Below, piece by piece: positions 54,247 through 64,000 of a DNA stretch of 64,000 bases (the stretch's first letter is position 1; every line of letters begins with the position of its first letter). The notes under the pieces are model-generated. The model ran no database searches and had not been told where the DNA came from. It saw only the letters and a list, made by a program, of their open reading frames with translations. The DNA lies in contig NZ_BMQP01000002.1 of NCBI RefSeq assembly GCF_014648175.1, forward strand, positions 186,001-250,000, written 5' to 3'. The stretch is from Planobispora rosea. Lineage in GTDB: Bacteria > Actinomycetota > Actinomycetes > Streptosporangiales > Streptosporangiaceae. The translations under genes were made by a program, and so were the position numbers.

Positions 54247-54849
54247 ATGCTGGTACGCGATGTCATGAGCACCCCGGCCGTCACGGTCTCTCCCGACGAC
54301 CCGGTACGGGAGGCCGTCCGGGTCCTGTACTCCCACAACATCACCGCCGCCCCCGTGGTGGACGACTCGGGCACCCTCGTCGGGATCGTCAGCGAGATGG
54401 ACCTGCTCCAGGGCGAGTTCCAGCCGGACCCCCGCGCCACGGTGCGGGCCGTACCCGACGCCTCGGGCCCGCCGCCGCACCTGGTGGAGGAGGTGATGAC
54501 GCGCGAGGTGGTCACCGTCTCGCCCGTCACCGACGCCGTCCGGCTGGTCGGCCTGCTCGTCGCCAAGCGGGTCAAGAGCCTGCCGGTCGTGCAGCACGAC
54601 CGGGTGGTCGGCATGGTCAGCCGCCGCGACCTGATGGCCATGCTGGCCCGGTCCGACGAGAAGCTCCGCAAGGACGTGCTCGCCGCGCTGCGCGAGCAGT
54701 ACCCCTTCGGGCCCCGGTGGGAGGTGACCGTGCGTGACGGCGTCGCTGAACTGCGCGGGCACGCCGGCGTCCACCACGACCAGATCGCCGACCTGCTGGC
54801 GCGCACCGTCCCCGGGATCGTCCGGGTCCGGCACATCGCCGGGCACTGA
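54247..54849 (+). CDS. CBS-domain pair with C-terminal BON domain
   Basis: 200 residues. CBS 1 (about 7-60: VMSTPAVTVSPDDPVREAVRVLYSHNITAAPVVDDSGTLVGIVSEMDLL), CBS 2 (about 83-140: VMTREVVTVSPVTDAVRLVGLLVAKRVKSLPVVQHDRVVGMVSRRDLM) and a BON domain (about 148-200: WEVTVRDGVAELRGHAGVHHDQIADLLARTVPGIVRVRHIAGH). CBS pairs bind adenosyl ligands; BON domains bind membranes or ligands. These are common in dormancy/stress regulons of actinobacteria. The Shine-Dalgarno is weak. Confidence 0.93.
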   Translation: MLVRDVMSTPAVTVSPDDPVREAVRVLYSHNITAAPVVDDSGTLVGIVSEMDLLQGEFQPDPRATVRAVPDASGPPPHLVEEVMTREVVTVSPVTDAVRLVGLLVAKRVKSLPVVQHDRVVGMVSRRDLMAMLARSDEKLRKDVLAALREQYPFGPRWEVTVRDGVAELRGHAGVHHDQIADLLARTVPGIVRVRHIAGH

Positions 54850-55021
54850 GACCGTCACCGGCCCGCCCCGGGATCTCCCGGCCCGGCCGCCCTCACAGCA
54901 GCCCGGCCAGGAGCGCGGCGGCGCGCGCGGCCCCGTCGCCCGGGACGGGGCGGTAGTCGACCGGCCGGCCGGGGTCGGGCGGTCCGTCGGCGAGGGGGCC
55001 GCGCACCCGGTGGCCGCGCTC

Positions 55022-55573
55022 CGGCACGCGACGCTGCTGGGAGACCACGGCGCCGAGGCCCACCTGCTCGGCTGGCTGGCGGTGGTCAGCAGCAACCGGC
55101 TGCTGCTCGCCGACGCGCTCGCCTACGGCGAGCGGGCGCTGGCCGCGGCGCGGCTGTCCGGCGACGACCACGCCCGCGCCGCCGCCCTGGACGGGATGAA
55201 GACGGTCCGTGCCCACCTGGGCTGGGTTGCCCGGCTCCGGGGCCGCCACGACGACGCGGTCCGTTACGGCCGTCAATCGCTCGACCTGGACTCGCACGCC
55301 TGGTGGAGAGCCGCGGCCCTCGCCATGCACGCGACCACCCTGATCGAGATCGGGGAGACCCGGGAGGCCGCCGCGCTCCTGGAGCGCGGCCTGGAGGACT
55401 ACGCGCCGCACGACACCCAGGCGTACCGGTTGCGCTGCCTGGGACCTGGCCGCCCGCTGCCGGGCGCGGATCTGACCCGTCGGGCGGGGCCCTCGGATCC
55501 CCGGGCGCTCCACGCCGCCGGATGGGACTGCGAGCCACCGGACCGGTCTCCGAGTCATCCCGCGGGGGTCTGA
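55022..55573 (+). pseudogene. Truncated TPR protein fragment
   Basis: A run of TPR-like helices (AAHPVAALRHATLLGDHGAEAHLLGWLAVVSSNRLLLADALAYGERALAAARLSGDDHARAAALDGMKTVRAHLGWVARLRGRHDDAVRYGRQSLDL, then ALAMHATTLIEIGETREAAALLERGLEDYA) is coded without a plausible start or Shine-Dalgarno. The sequence loses TPR character after HDTQAYRLRC, where a frame change would restore a more typical reading. It looks like the remains of an NB-ARC/BTAD-type regulator tail. The 170 bases before it, after the CBS-BON stop, do not form a gene. Confidence 0.45.
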
Positions 55574-56880
55574 GTCCGGGGTCGTCCCCGGATATCGCCC
55601 AGCGCGACCGCGGCGCCGTCGGGCAGGTCGGCCACCCGCAGCAGCTCGCCGCTGGACACCCGCCAGGCCAGTAGCCGGGACGGCCCGCCCCGGCTGGCGA
55701 AGAGCACGGTGTCCTCGTCGTACCAGCCCAGCACCCGGCAGCACCCCTTCCAGCGGTCCGTCCCCGGCAGCACGAGGGCGGCGCTCTGCCGCCCGGTCGC
55801 GGCGTCGAGCACGACGATCGCCTCGGCCTCGACGATGCCGCCGTGACGCGGGCCGCCTGCGCCGAAGACGTCCCAGGCGATGCGTCCGCCGCGCAGCCAG
55901 CCCGGCCCCCAGCGCTCGCCGGTCCCCACGGTGAGCCGGGAACTCTCGCGGGCCAGCAGGTTTCCCGAGGCGTCCCAGCGGGTCAGCTCCGTCTTCGCGG
56001 GCTCCGTGGTCCGCGGCCGGTGAAGATCTGCGGCGTCGCTCAACCGGTGGACGTCCGTGCCCGGCTCGCCCCCGGCCACGGTTTCGAAGCCGGGGTACGG
56101 CTGCCGCTCGGCCCGCCCGGTCCGGCTGTCGACGAGGAACACCCTCTCCTCCTGCTCGACCACGAGGGTGACGCCGTCCGGACGCCAGGAGACGATCTCA
56201 TTGAAACCGGGCAGCGGCCAGCGGCGGGAGGTCCCGTCGATCAGGTTGACCACCACGACCTCGTCCCGCTGCGGGAAGGCGGCCCGGCGGCCGTCGGGGC
56301 TGAGCGCGGTGTCGTCCAGGGGAAGCTGCTCGTTGCCGTCCTCGTCGGTCGGCGTGGTCAGTTTGACGCCGTCCAGCGCGCGGAGCCCGCCATCGTCGCC
56401 CAGAGCGAGCACCGGGCCGGGACCACCCTCGCCGCTCCACTGGAGCAACGCCAGCGCCCGCGTCATCGGCGCGGCCGACAGCGAGACGGCGCCGTGCGTC
56501 GAGAGCCGCTCCGGCAGCGCGGTCTCCAGCCGGGGCAGCCGTCCCTCCTCGGCCCGCTCGACACCGATCCTGATGCCCGGGGCCGTCTCTCTCGCGATCG
56601 CCACGTCCGGTTGCGGCGTGGCGGCCACCCCCGGTGCGCCGGGTGCGGCGCCCGGCCCGGTCGGCCGGGGCCAGATCGCCACTGCCACCAGCAGTACCAC
56701 CGCGACCGGGAGCACCGCCCAGGTCGCCCGTCGCGGGCTCCGGAGGCTCCGCAGCGCTCCACCGCTGTCGAGAACCTCAGCGTCCCGCACCCCACCGCCG
56801 AGCGCCTCGCTTTCGCACACCTCACCGCCGTCCGCCTCATCGCCGTGCATCCCACCGCCGAGCGCCTCCCGACCGTCCAC
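55555..56880 (-). CDS. Membrane-anchored beta-propeller (TolB/WD40-like) protein
   Basis: 441 residues. A short acidic N-terminus with a repeated EALGGG element (about 1-40) precedes one membrane helix (WAVLPVAVVLLVAVAIW, about 53-70). A propeller-like body follows with blades such as LALGDDGGLRALDG, ALSPDGRRAAFPQRDEVVVVNLIDG, SWRPDGVTLVVEQEERVFLVDSRTG and EAIVVLDAATGRQ. The inner side is too short to signal alone, so a partner is likely. GTG 56880 has GGAAGG seven bases upstream. Confidence 0.8.
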   Translation of the reverse strand: MDGREALGGGMHGDEADGGEVCESEALGGGVRDAEVLDSGGALRSLRSPRRATWAVLPVAVVLLVAVAIWPRPTGPGAAPGAPGVAATPQPDVAIARETAPGIRIGVERAEEGRLPRLETALPERLSTHGAVSLSAAPMTRALALLQWSGEGGPGPVLALGDDGGLRALDGVKLTTPTDEDGNEQLPLDDTALSPDGRRAAFPQRDEVVVVNLIDGTSRRWPLPGFNEIVSWRPDGVTLVVEQEERVFLVDSRTGRAERQPYPGFETVAGGEPGTDVHRLSDAADLHRPRTTEPAKTELTRWDASGNLLARESSRLTVGTGERWGPGWLRGGRIAWDVFGAGGPRHGGIVEAEAIVVLDAATGRQSAALVLPGTDRWKGCCRVLGWYDEDTVLFASRGGPSRLLAWRVSSGELLRVADLPDGAAVALGDIRGRPRTQTPAG

Positions 56881-57042
56881 CGCCCCGCCTTCCTGTCCGA
56901 GGAATGGTCCACCAGCCTGTCCTCAGGGGTGGTCCATCAGCCGTACCGGCGGGCGCGGGGAAAGGTTCCCGGTCTCTGAGCGGTTTCCGCCCCTGATCGC
57001 TGCCGGGGCGTCTGGCCGGGCGGCCTCATCGGGAGAGAGGAG

Positions 57043-58263
57043 TCACAGGACGCCCCTCAGCCGGGACCAGCTCCTGCCGTCCCCCCAGATCGAGAACGGG
57101 TCCACGTAGGGCCGCAGCAGGCCGGTGAGTTCCGCGTCGCCCCGGCCGTTGAGCTCGTCGGACGCCAGCTTCCGCGCCGCCCCGGCGAGGACGTCGGCGA
57201 CCTGGACACGTGGGTCCGAGCGGGAGTCGACGAGCGTCAGGCCCGCCAACCGGCCCCCCGGCGGGCGGTGGACGAGAGCCGGGCACGGCGTGTCGAGCAT
57301 CCTCCCGAGCTGTGTGACGCGTTCCTCCGTCAGCGTGGTCTGCATGTCGTGGACGATCGAGACGGGGCGTCCGCCGCCACCCCAGTGGACGACGGTCTGC
57401 ACGATGGAGGGGACCAGGGGGTCCAGCGCCGGCACGAGACCCCGGCCGTCGAGAAGACGCTCCCGGAAGGACTCCGCCCGGGATCTCCTCGCCCAGAGCG
57501 TCTCCACGACCTCACCGGCCCGGCCCCGCGCACCGGCTCCGCGCAGGACCCCGACGATCCCGGCGAACGCGTCGGCGGCCGCCCGCGCCTCCGGGCGGCC
57601 CCCGGCGCGGATCAGGTCGTTGAACGACTCCAGGAACGCCTCCCAGCGTTCGCGGCCGAAGGCGGCCGGGCCCTCGCGGTACAGGGCGACGGCCATGGCT
57701 CCGGCCTCCTGAGTCCGGCACGTCCCCGAGCCCGCCGTACAGGTGACGTCTCCGGCGAGCAGGTCGGCGATCTTCCCCACCGCGAAGAAGGTCTTGTCGA
57801 TCAGGTGGACGTGGGCTCTGCCGCGGATCGGTCCCGACGGCCCGAGCAGCCAGGCGAGGGCGGCCCGGTGTTTCGCGCGGAGCAGGATGTTCGCCTTGTA
57901 CTCCGTCGCCGGGGAGGGCGCCCTGTCCCGTATCTCCCGCATGCAGTCCGCCGCCGCCTCGACCGTCATCCGGACGCCGGCATGGGCGAACACGTCGGTG
58001 TTCCCGCCGATGAGCTTCTCGCCCTCCGAACCGGACTCGTCACAGGCGATCTCCAGGACGGCGGGGACGCCCGCCGACGGGACCGGAGCGGAGGGCGGAC
58101 TCCCGCCGTGTCCGTCCGCGCGCGCCCCGCAGAAGAACGCGGAATCCCCGAGCGTCGGCACATCCCCATCCAAGTGGGCTCCGGACGGCCGGTCCACCCG
58201 GTTTCCCGGCGACCCGACATACTTACCGGCGAGTAATGGATCATCGGAGGAGGGCGAGGACAT
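57043..58263 (-). CDS. DUF3800-like protein
   Basis: Up to 406 residues. The core shows VLEIACDESGSEGEKL near residue 70 (the DESG motif of DUF3800, an RNase H-like fold) and, at the C-terminus, TLVDSRSDPRVQVADVLAGAARKLAS followed by VDPFSIWGDGRSW, the second acidic and D-x-ADxxAG parts of the family. It fits a metal-dependent nuclease-like fold (inference). The start is uncertain: ATG 58263 makes an unconserved 70-residue lead and overlaps the divergent SRPBCC start codon; a GTG near 58150 is another choice. DUF3800 genes are often found near phage-defence genes, but none is recognised here. Confidence 0.7.
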   Translation of the reverse strand: MSSPSSDDPLLAGKYVGSPGNRVDRPSGAHLDGDVPTLGDSAFFCGARADGHGGSPPSAPVPSAGVPAVLEIACDESGSEGEKLIGGNTDVFAHAGVRMTVEAAADCMREIRDRAPSPATEYKANILLRAKHRAALAWLLGPSGPIRGRAHVHLIDKTFFAVGKIADLLAGDVTCTAGSGTCRTQEAGAMAVALYREGPAAFGRERWEAFLESFNDLIRAGGRPEARAAADAFAGIVGVLRGAGARGRAGEVVETLWARRSRAESFRERLLDGRGLVPALDPLVPSIVQTVVHWGGGGRPVSIVHDMQTTLTEERVTQLGRMLDTPCPALVHRPPGGRLAGLTLVDSRSDPRVQVADVLAGAARKLASDELNGRGDAELTGLLRPYVDPFSIWGDGRSWSRLRGVL

Positions 58264-58792
58264 GCGTTATCAGGACGGCCCGGCGGTGGAGCACGAGATC
58301 CACATCCGGGCGGAGCAGGAGCGGGTCTGGAGTCTGGTGACCGACATCGACGTGCCCGCCCGCTTCAGCCCCGAGCTGCGCGGTGTGCGGTGGCTCGGCC
58401 AGACCGACCGGCCGGCGGTGGACGCCTGCTTCGAGGGCCGCAACCGCAACGCGATCCTGGGCGAGTGGCGGACCGTCTCATACGTGACCGAGCTGGATCC
58501 CCCGCACACGTTCGCCTGGGCCGTGGTCGATCCCGACGGCCGGTTCGGCGGCGACGCCCCCGACCCGCGCGTCCCGATGGCCGTCTGGCGGTTCGGCCTC
58601 CGGCCCGGCGCCGGCGGCACCCTGCTGCGGCAGAGCGTCCGCCTCGGCCCGGCGCGCTCCGGGCTCAGCCTGGCCATCGACCGCATGCCGGACAAGGAGG
58701 AGTCCCTCGTCCGGCACCGGCTCGCCGACCTGCTCTCCGGGATCCAGGCCACTCTCCAGGGCATCAAGACCCTCGCCGAACAGTCGCGGTAG
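58262..58792 (+). CDS. SRPBCC-family protein
   Basis: 176 residues with the START/Bet v1-like plan: VEHEIHIRAEQERVWSLVTDIDVPARFSPELRGVRWL start, WRTVSYVTELDPPHTFAWAV middle and the C-terminal long helix EESLVRHRLADLLSGIQATLQGIKTLAEQ. This fold has a hydrophobic ligand cavity and is used as cyclase, aromatase or carrier. GGAGGAGGG precedes ATG 58262. Its start codon overlaps that of the divergent DUF3800-like gene. Confidence 0.88.
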   Translation: MRYQDGPAVEHEIHIRAEQERVWSLVTDIDVPARFSPELRGVRWLGQTDRPAVDACFEGRNRNAILGEWRTVSYVTELDPPHTFAWAVVDPDGRFGGDAPDPRVPMAVWRFGLRPGAGGTLLRQSVRLGPARSGLSLAIDRMPDKEESLVRHRLADLLSGIQATLQGIKTLAEQSR

Positions 58793-58818
58793 CCCGGCGG
58801 CGCCTGACCGGTACCGGC

Positions 58819-59706
58819 TCAGAAACCGATCAGCTCCGGTGCCCGTACGGCGGACCGGAACAGGTCGGCCAGAGCCGAGCGCAGCTGCCCGATCGTCTTG
58901 GGCGGCAGGTCGAGGCGGACCTCGAATACGGTCTCGGTCTCCAGCGCGTCGGCGGCCCCGGGGGTCAGCTCCAGCCGGAGCACCGCGCCGTTCAGCGTGA
59001 CGGAGCGCACGCCCTCCCGGGCGCCGCGCAGGTCGTGGCGCCCCACCCAGTAGGCTTCCCGGTGGCAGCTCAGCATCAGGTGCCCGTGCTCGAGATCGTC
59101 GGCCTGCTCCGTCAGGTAGACCAGGTGCCCGCCGGGCTCCCGGCTCTCGCCGAAGTCCCGGGCGGTCATGGTCGTGGCCGGGAGGTAAGCCAGCTCCCCG
59201 GCGATCGGCAGCGGCCGGTGGTTCCCGGGACGGTGGCGCCACCGGTCGTAGTGATCGCCGTACGTGGTGGGCAGCCCGAAGGGCACGGCGGTCGGCAGCG
59301 CGGCCAGCAGCCAGCCGGGCGGGTCCTCGCGGGGGAACGCGGTCAGTTCCGCCAGCGCCGCCACCGGCGGCACGTCCTCGAACGGCGGTGCGGAGGAGTC
59401 GACGCGGCCGGTGTATCCCCTGCCGCCGGACGAGAACTCCAGCTCGCAGATGAACCAGGTGCCGCCGCCGGCCTGGTAGGACAGCTCGCGGAGCCGCTGG
59501 AACGGCTCGTCCATGCCCTGGGCGGCTATCTCGTGGTCGTCGCGGGTGACGGTGGTCAGCGCGTGCGCGCCGACCTGGGCGCGGCGGACGACGAGCCGCG
59601 CCCAGCCCGGCGCGGCGGCGGCGCGGGCGAGCTCACCGATCACCATCCGCAGTCCGTGGCCCTCGGCCTGTCGGGAGTGCCAGTCCCTGCTTCGCTCGGA
59701 TCCCAT
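58819..59706 (-). CDS. Partner protein coupled to DUF6493 copy 3, unknown function
   Basis: 295 residues, no family recognised. Acidic, mixed alpha/beta, with a Tyr/Trp/Asp-rich stretch (TYGDHYDRWRHRPGNHRPLP) and a C-terminal helix (TIGQLRSALADLFRSAVRAPELIGF). No signal or membrane segment. It starts at or just before the stop of the DUF6493 copy 3 gene (ATG 59706, or ATG 59712 with an ATGA overlap); GGAAGG sits in place for 59706. Its coupling marks it as the likely physical partner of that protein. Confidence 0.75.
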   Translation of the reverse strand: MGSERSRDWHSRQAEGHGLRMVIGELARAAAAPGWARLVVRRAQVGAHALTTVTRDDHEIAAQGMDEPFQRLRELSYQAGGGTWFICELEFSSGGRGYTGRVDSSAPPFEDVPPVAALAELTAFPREDPPGWLLAALPTAVPFGLPTTYGDHYDRWRHRPGNHRPLPIAGELAYLPATTMTARDFGESREPGGHLVYLTEQADDLEHGHLMLSCHREAYWVGRHDLRGAREGVRSVTLNGAVLRLELTPGAADALETETVFEVRLDLPPKTIGQLRSALADLFRSAVRAPELIGF

Positions 59707-59708
59707 GA

Positions 59709-62336
59709 TCATCCTTCCTGGCCGGAGCCGCCGGTGTTGTCGGGGCCGCCCGTGTTCTCAGTGCCGCCGGTACCGGCGGTGAGCCGCTCATGCAGCCGGC
59801 GGATCTCGCGGAGCAACCCGCTGCTCCCCTTGCGGGCCGCCATGTCGCGCACCTCGGGGATCGCACCCCGCGCGCCGGACCACTCGGCGGCCGTGGCTGC
59901 GAGCATGACGAACCCGGCCAGTCCGTTGAGCGGGCGCCCGCCCGGCGCGGGCAGCAGCACGGGCAGCGCCGCGGCGGCGATCCGCCACACGTGCTCGTGG
60001 GCGCCCCGCCTGGCCGCCGCGTCGAGCGCGGCGATCATGTCGGTCATCCTGACCTCGCCGCTCGCCAGCAGGAGCCCGGCCTGACGGCCGATCTCGGCCG
60101 CGGGCAGCTCACCCCGCGCGGCGGCCTCCAGCAGCACCTCGACCGACCCCGGCAGGTGTGGGTCGCCCAGGTCGCGGGCCAGCACCGCCGCGAACGCCGC
60201 CCCGGCCGGCCCTTCGGCCCGGGCGAGGTCGCGGGACGGCTCCGGCCCGGCGGAGGGCCCGTTCCGGGAGCGCCGGATCACGTACGGCATGAGGTACGCG
60301 GCGGCGACCTCGCGGTGCGAGGGCAGCATCGAGGGCCACCATTCGCGGTGCCGCTCCTCGGCCCAGCGCCGGGGGACGCCGAGCACCAGGTCGACCAGCG
60401 GCAGGCCGGTGGGCGCGGCGGTGGCCGTGGGCACCGGGTGCACGCTGTGGTGGTGGCTCCGGTCATGCCAGTCGTGATCGCCGCCGGCGTTCGCACAGGT
60501 CCATTCCAGCTCGATCCCGGCCTCCGGGCAGGTCCACGCGGCGAGGATCCCGCCCGCCGGGGACGTCAGCCGGGCCGCCCGCCCCGCCGCCTCGGGATCC
60601 GGGGTGCGCGGCAGGCGCAGCAGCGCCTGCTGGAGGTCGGCGGCGAGCGGCTTGGCCCCGGCCGCCTCGACGGCCTCCAGCCGCTGGACCAGCTCGGCGG
60701 CCGCCACGTGTCCCGTGCTATGCGTCGGTGTGGCCAGCAGCAGCGGCGGGAGGGTGTCCTCCTCGACGGCCCGCAGGACCTCGGCCGCGCGGTGCACGAG
60801 GAGCAGGTCCGGGGCGGCCAGGTTCGTCTTCGGCATGAAGCGCCGCCAGGCGCTCCGGACGGGCGCGGTCGCGGTCAGGGCGCGGACAGCGCCCTCGAAC
60901 CACTGGCCGGCCTCCTCCCATGCCTCCCGACGGTACTGCCAGTCGACCCACGAGTGGGGGCCGTCGAGCAGCCGGGGGCGCAGCGCCGCCGCCAGGCCCG
61001 CCCGGTCGCGGCCGGCGAGTGTGACGAGACCGGCCAGCAGCCGCTCCCATGATTGCCAGGATGACGTCTCCTCCGCCGCCAGCCGGGCGCACTCCTCGAC
61101 GGACTGGATCGGAGGTTCGAGACTGCGGGAGCGCCCGGGTACGGCGGGCAGCGGCGGCGGTGTGAACACGGGTCCGGGCTCGGCCACCGTACCGCCCGTG
61201 AACACCGTGGCGGCCCGCTGCCCGAGGTGGGGCGGGAGCAGCTCGATCGCCTCGCGCACGGCGGCGCGCCCCTCCTCGCCTATGCCGCCCGAGTGACTGA
61301 GGGCCAGCTCGACGGCCTTCTCCAGGAGCTCGGCGGAGTCGGCGGCGAACGCGCGGGCCAGCGGCGCGGCGGCCGCGTCGGCCAACGCGGGTGTCCGTCG
61401 TACGGAACGGTCGAGCCAGGACAGCCCGGCGCGCACCAGCTTGCGCTCGGAACGGAACACCAGCGCCTCCCACGCCTCGGCGAGGTCGTCGGCGGTCAGG
61501 CCGTCACAGGCGCGCAGGAGCTTCATGGCCGACTCCGCGACCGGGCCGGGGGACGCGGGCAGCAGCTGCAGGTAGTCACGGATATGAGGGGCCGCCTCGG
61601 CGGGCGAGGGGTCCAGCGCCTCGTGCAGGCGAGTGAAGAACCGCAGGTCCACGGCCGTGCCACCGAGGAGGAAACGGCGCACGCAGCCTTCGATCAGCGC
61701 CTCACGGCGCACCCGGCCCGTCTCGGCCAGATTCAGCAGCGCGCCCAGCCAGCCCGCGTGCGGCTCACTCTCCCACTGGAGCACCCGGCCCACGCCCTCG
61801 GCCTCGAACAGGCGCGGCAACAGGTGATCGAGGAGCGGGTCGTCGCCGAGCCGGGACGGAGCGCGGCCCACCCAACCGGCCACCAGCGGATCGTGCGCCG
61901 GCGGCTCTGTGCCGGTCTCGCGGAGCAGCTCCAGGGCGAGCGCCATACCGCGGTCGTCGGGGACGCGTATCCGCAGTGCCAGCCGTTCGGCCAGGTCGGC
62001 GCGCCAGGCGGCGGGCCGGTCGGCGATCACCGCCAGGATGAGGTCCACGTCGTTGTCCGGGCCGGCCCACTGGGGCGCGAAGTCGCGCCGGTACAGCCAG
62101 GACGCCACGGCCGCCGCGCCGCCGAAGACGGCGGCGCCCGCCACCCGCAGCGCGATCCCGTAGCCGACCAGGTCGTCGTCCCACCGCTCGAACCGGCCGC
62201 GCAGTTCCTTCAGCAACTCCGGCAGCCGGGCGGCGACCTCCTTGCGGCCGTCGTCGTCCAGTGCCCTGACCCGCGCGGCGAGCCGGTCGGCCCGCCGCGT
62301 CTCGATCAGCTTCCTGATCTCGCCCCAGTGATCCAT
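59709..62336 (-). CDS. DUF6493-family giant protein, copy 3
   Basis: 875 residues. Same layout as the two copies 31-38 kb away: N-terminal HWGEIRKLIETRRADRLAARVRALDDDGRKEVAARLPELL, then GGAAAVASWLYRRDFA, central LLLATPTHSTGHVAAAELVQRLEAVEAAGAKPLAADLQQALLRLPR, and C-terminal GARGAIPEVRDMAARKGSSGLLREIRRLHERL. It is clearly diverged from both operon copies, so it is not a recent duplicate. No SWIM gene is next to it; a different coupled partner follows. ATG 62336. Confidence 0.85.
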   Translation of the reverse strand: MDHWGEIRKLIETRRADRLAARVRALDDDGRKEVAARLPELLKELRGRFERWDDDLVGYGIALRVAGAAVFGGAAAVASWLYRRDFAPQWAGPDNDVDLILAVIADRPAAWRADLAERLALRIRVPDDRGMALALELLRETGTEPPAHDPLVAGWVGRAPSRLGDDPLLDHLLPRLFEAEGVGRVLQWESEPHAGWLGALLNLAETGRVRREALIEGCVRRFLLGGTAVDLRFFTRLHEALDPSPAEAAPHIRDYLQLLPASPGPVAESAMKLLRACDGLTADDLAEAWEALVFRSERKLVRAGLSWLDRSVRRTPALADAAAAPLARAFAADSAELLEKAVELALSHSGGIGEEGRAAVREAIELLPPHLGQRAATVFTGGTVAEPGPVFTPPPLPAVPGRSRSLEPPIQSVEECARLAAEETSSWQSWERLLAGLVTLAGRDRAGLAAALRPRLLDGPHSWVDWQYRREAWEEAGQWFEGAVRALTATAPVRSAWRRFMPKTNLAAPDLLLVHRAAEVLRAVEEDTLPPLLLATPTHSTGHVAAAELVQRLEAVEAAGAKPLAADLQQALLRLPRTPDPEAAGRAARLTSPAGGILAAWTCPEAGIELEWTCANAGGDHDWHDRSHHHSVHPVPTATAAPTGLPLVDLVLGVPRRWAEERHREWWPSMLPSHREVAAAYLMPYVIRRSRNGPSAGPEPSRDLARAEGPAGAAFAAVLARDLGDPHLPGSVEVLLEAAARGELPAAEIGRQAGLLLASGEVRMTDMIAALDAAARRGAHEHVWRIAAAALPVLLPAPGGRPLNGLAGFVMLAATAAEWSGARGAIPEVRDMAARKGSSGLLREIRRLHERLTAGTGGTENTGGPDNTGGSGQEG

Positions 62337-62381
62337 GGCGCGGACACTAACCAGCCGCGCCGACACTTCCGGCCGCCCGGA

Positions 62382-62406
62382 GGCGCCCCCGCGCGGCGGG
62401 GACGCC
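62382..62406 (-). terminator. Hairpin downstream of argG
   Basis: An 11-base stem with one mismatch (GGCG-CCCCGC, three-base loop, GCGGGG-CGCC) eight bases after the argG stop. It would end argG transcription before the DUF6493 gene. Confidence 0.6.
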
Positions 62407-62414
62407 GGTCTCCG

Positions 62415-63935
<1,521 letters not shown>

Positions 63936-63939
63936 TCAT

Positions 63940-64000
63940 GTGACCATGACGGAGAAGTCGACACCTGAACGCCTGTCCTGGGCGGTGGAGACACTGGAGC
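63940..64000 (+). CDS. N-terminus of a probable class I SAM-dependent methyltransferase (partial)
   Basis: Only about 20 codons are visible (VTMTEKSTPERLSWAVETLE, from GTG 63940 or ATG 63946). The ERLSWAVETLE start resembles actinomycete methyltransferases in which a GxGxG SAM motif soon follows; that motif would lie beyond the window. It is divergent from argG with a 76-base gap. Confidence 0.35.
   Translation, partial: MTMTEKSTPERLSWAVETLE

Noticed and set aside
54893-55035. A separate minus-strand gene ending in PVPGDGAARAAALLAGLL
   Set aside because: The reading looks protein-like, but no start, upstream body or family could be recognised, so it is mentioned only as part of a possible gene scar.

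Overview
This window is very GC-rich, with GTG/TTG starts, wHTH/XRE/HxlR/ArsR/GntR one-component regulators, Hanks-type Ser/Thr kinases, a DUF5925 AAA protein, a PASTA protein and paired SWIM/DUF6493 genes. Together these point to a filamentous actinomycete chromosome, most likely Streptosporangiaceae-like (inference from gene content; no 16S or tRNA lies in the window). I saw no rRNA, tRNA, CRISPR array or intact mobile element. The only transposon trace is a decayed IS630-type transposase at about 2872-3228.

Layout. 1-2664: an nSTAND1-WD40 protein running off the left edge. 3229-9619: a divergent TetR and a dipeptide/nickel-type ABC importer operon, separated by a perfect 26-bp palindrome; one permease is fused in frame to its ATPase. 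9612-18502: a peptidoglycan amidase, a Ser/Thr kinase, a DUF5925 AAA ATPase, an SDR/XRE divergent pair, a nucleoside hydrolase-like protein, a membrane protein coupled to a YtrA-type GntR repressor, and a DUF1772 protein. 18734-21191: an ArsR regulator with a clear operator and an OmpA-domain lipoprotein. 21338-28697: a translationally coupled operon encoding a SWIM zinc-finger protein and two very large DUF6493 proteins. 28807-38552: a PASTA protein, an M20 peptidase, a kinase-WD40 fusion, an RsbW-like HATPase, DUF1206, Ppx/GppA, a PRC-barrel/DUF2382 protein, and an HxlR/oxidoreductase divergent pair. 38565-39521: a quinone oxidoreductase-like gene behind a MerR/SoxR-geometry promoter.

39811-54067 is a complete L-arabinose-type catabolic locus. 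A LacI regulator, a YtfQRT/YjfF-type importer and araB-araD-araA lie on the minus strand, and a divergent ChvE-MmsA-MmsB importer lies on the plus strand. Five similar LacI-type operators (core TGTTAGCGCTAACA) tie the two arms together. Strong hairpins directly follow both binding-protein genes, as expected for making binding protein in excess over the transporter core.

54247-64000 holds a CBS-BON protein, a broken TPR gene, a membrane-anchored beta-propeller, a DUF3800-like protein divergent from an SRPBCC protein, a second DUF6493 locus with a coupled partner gene, argG (apparently leaderless, with an ARG-box-like element), and the first codons of a probable methyltransferase.

The least explained system is the SWIM + DUF6493 operon together with its third paralogue 31 kb away. 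The three DUF6493 proteins share terminal and central motifs and are all translationally coupled to partners, and I know of no established function for them.
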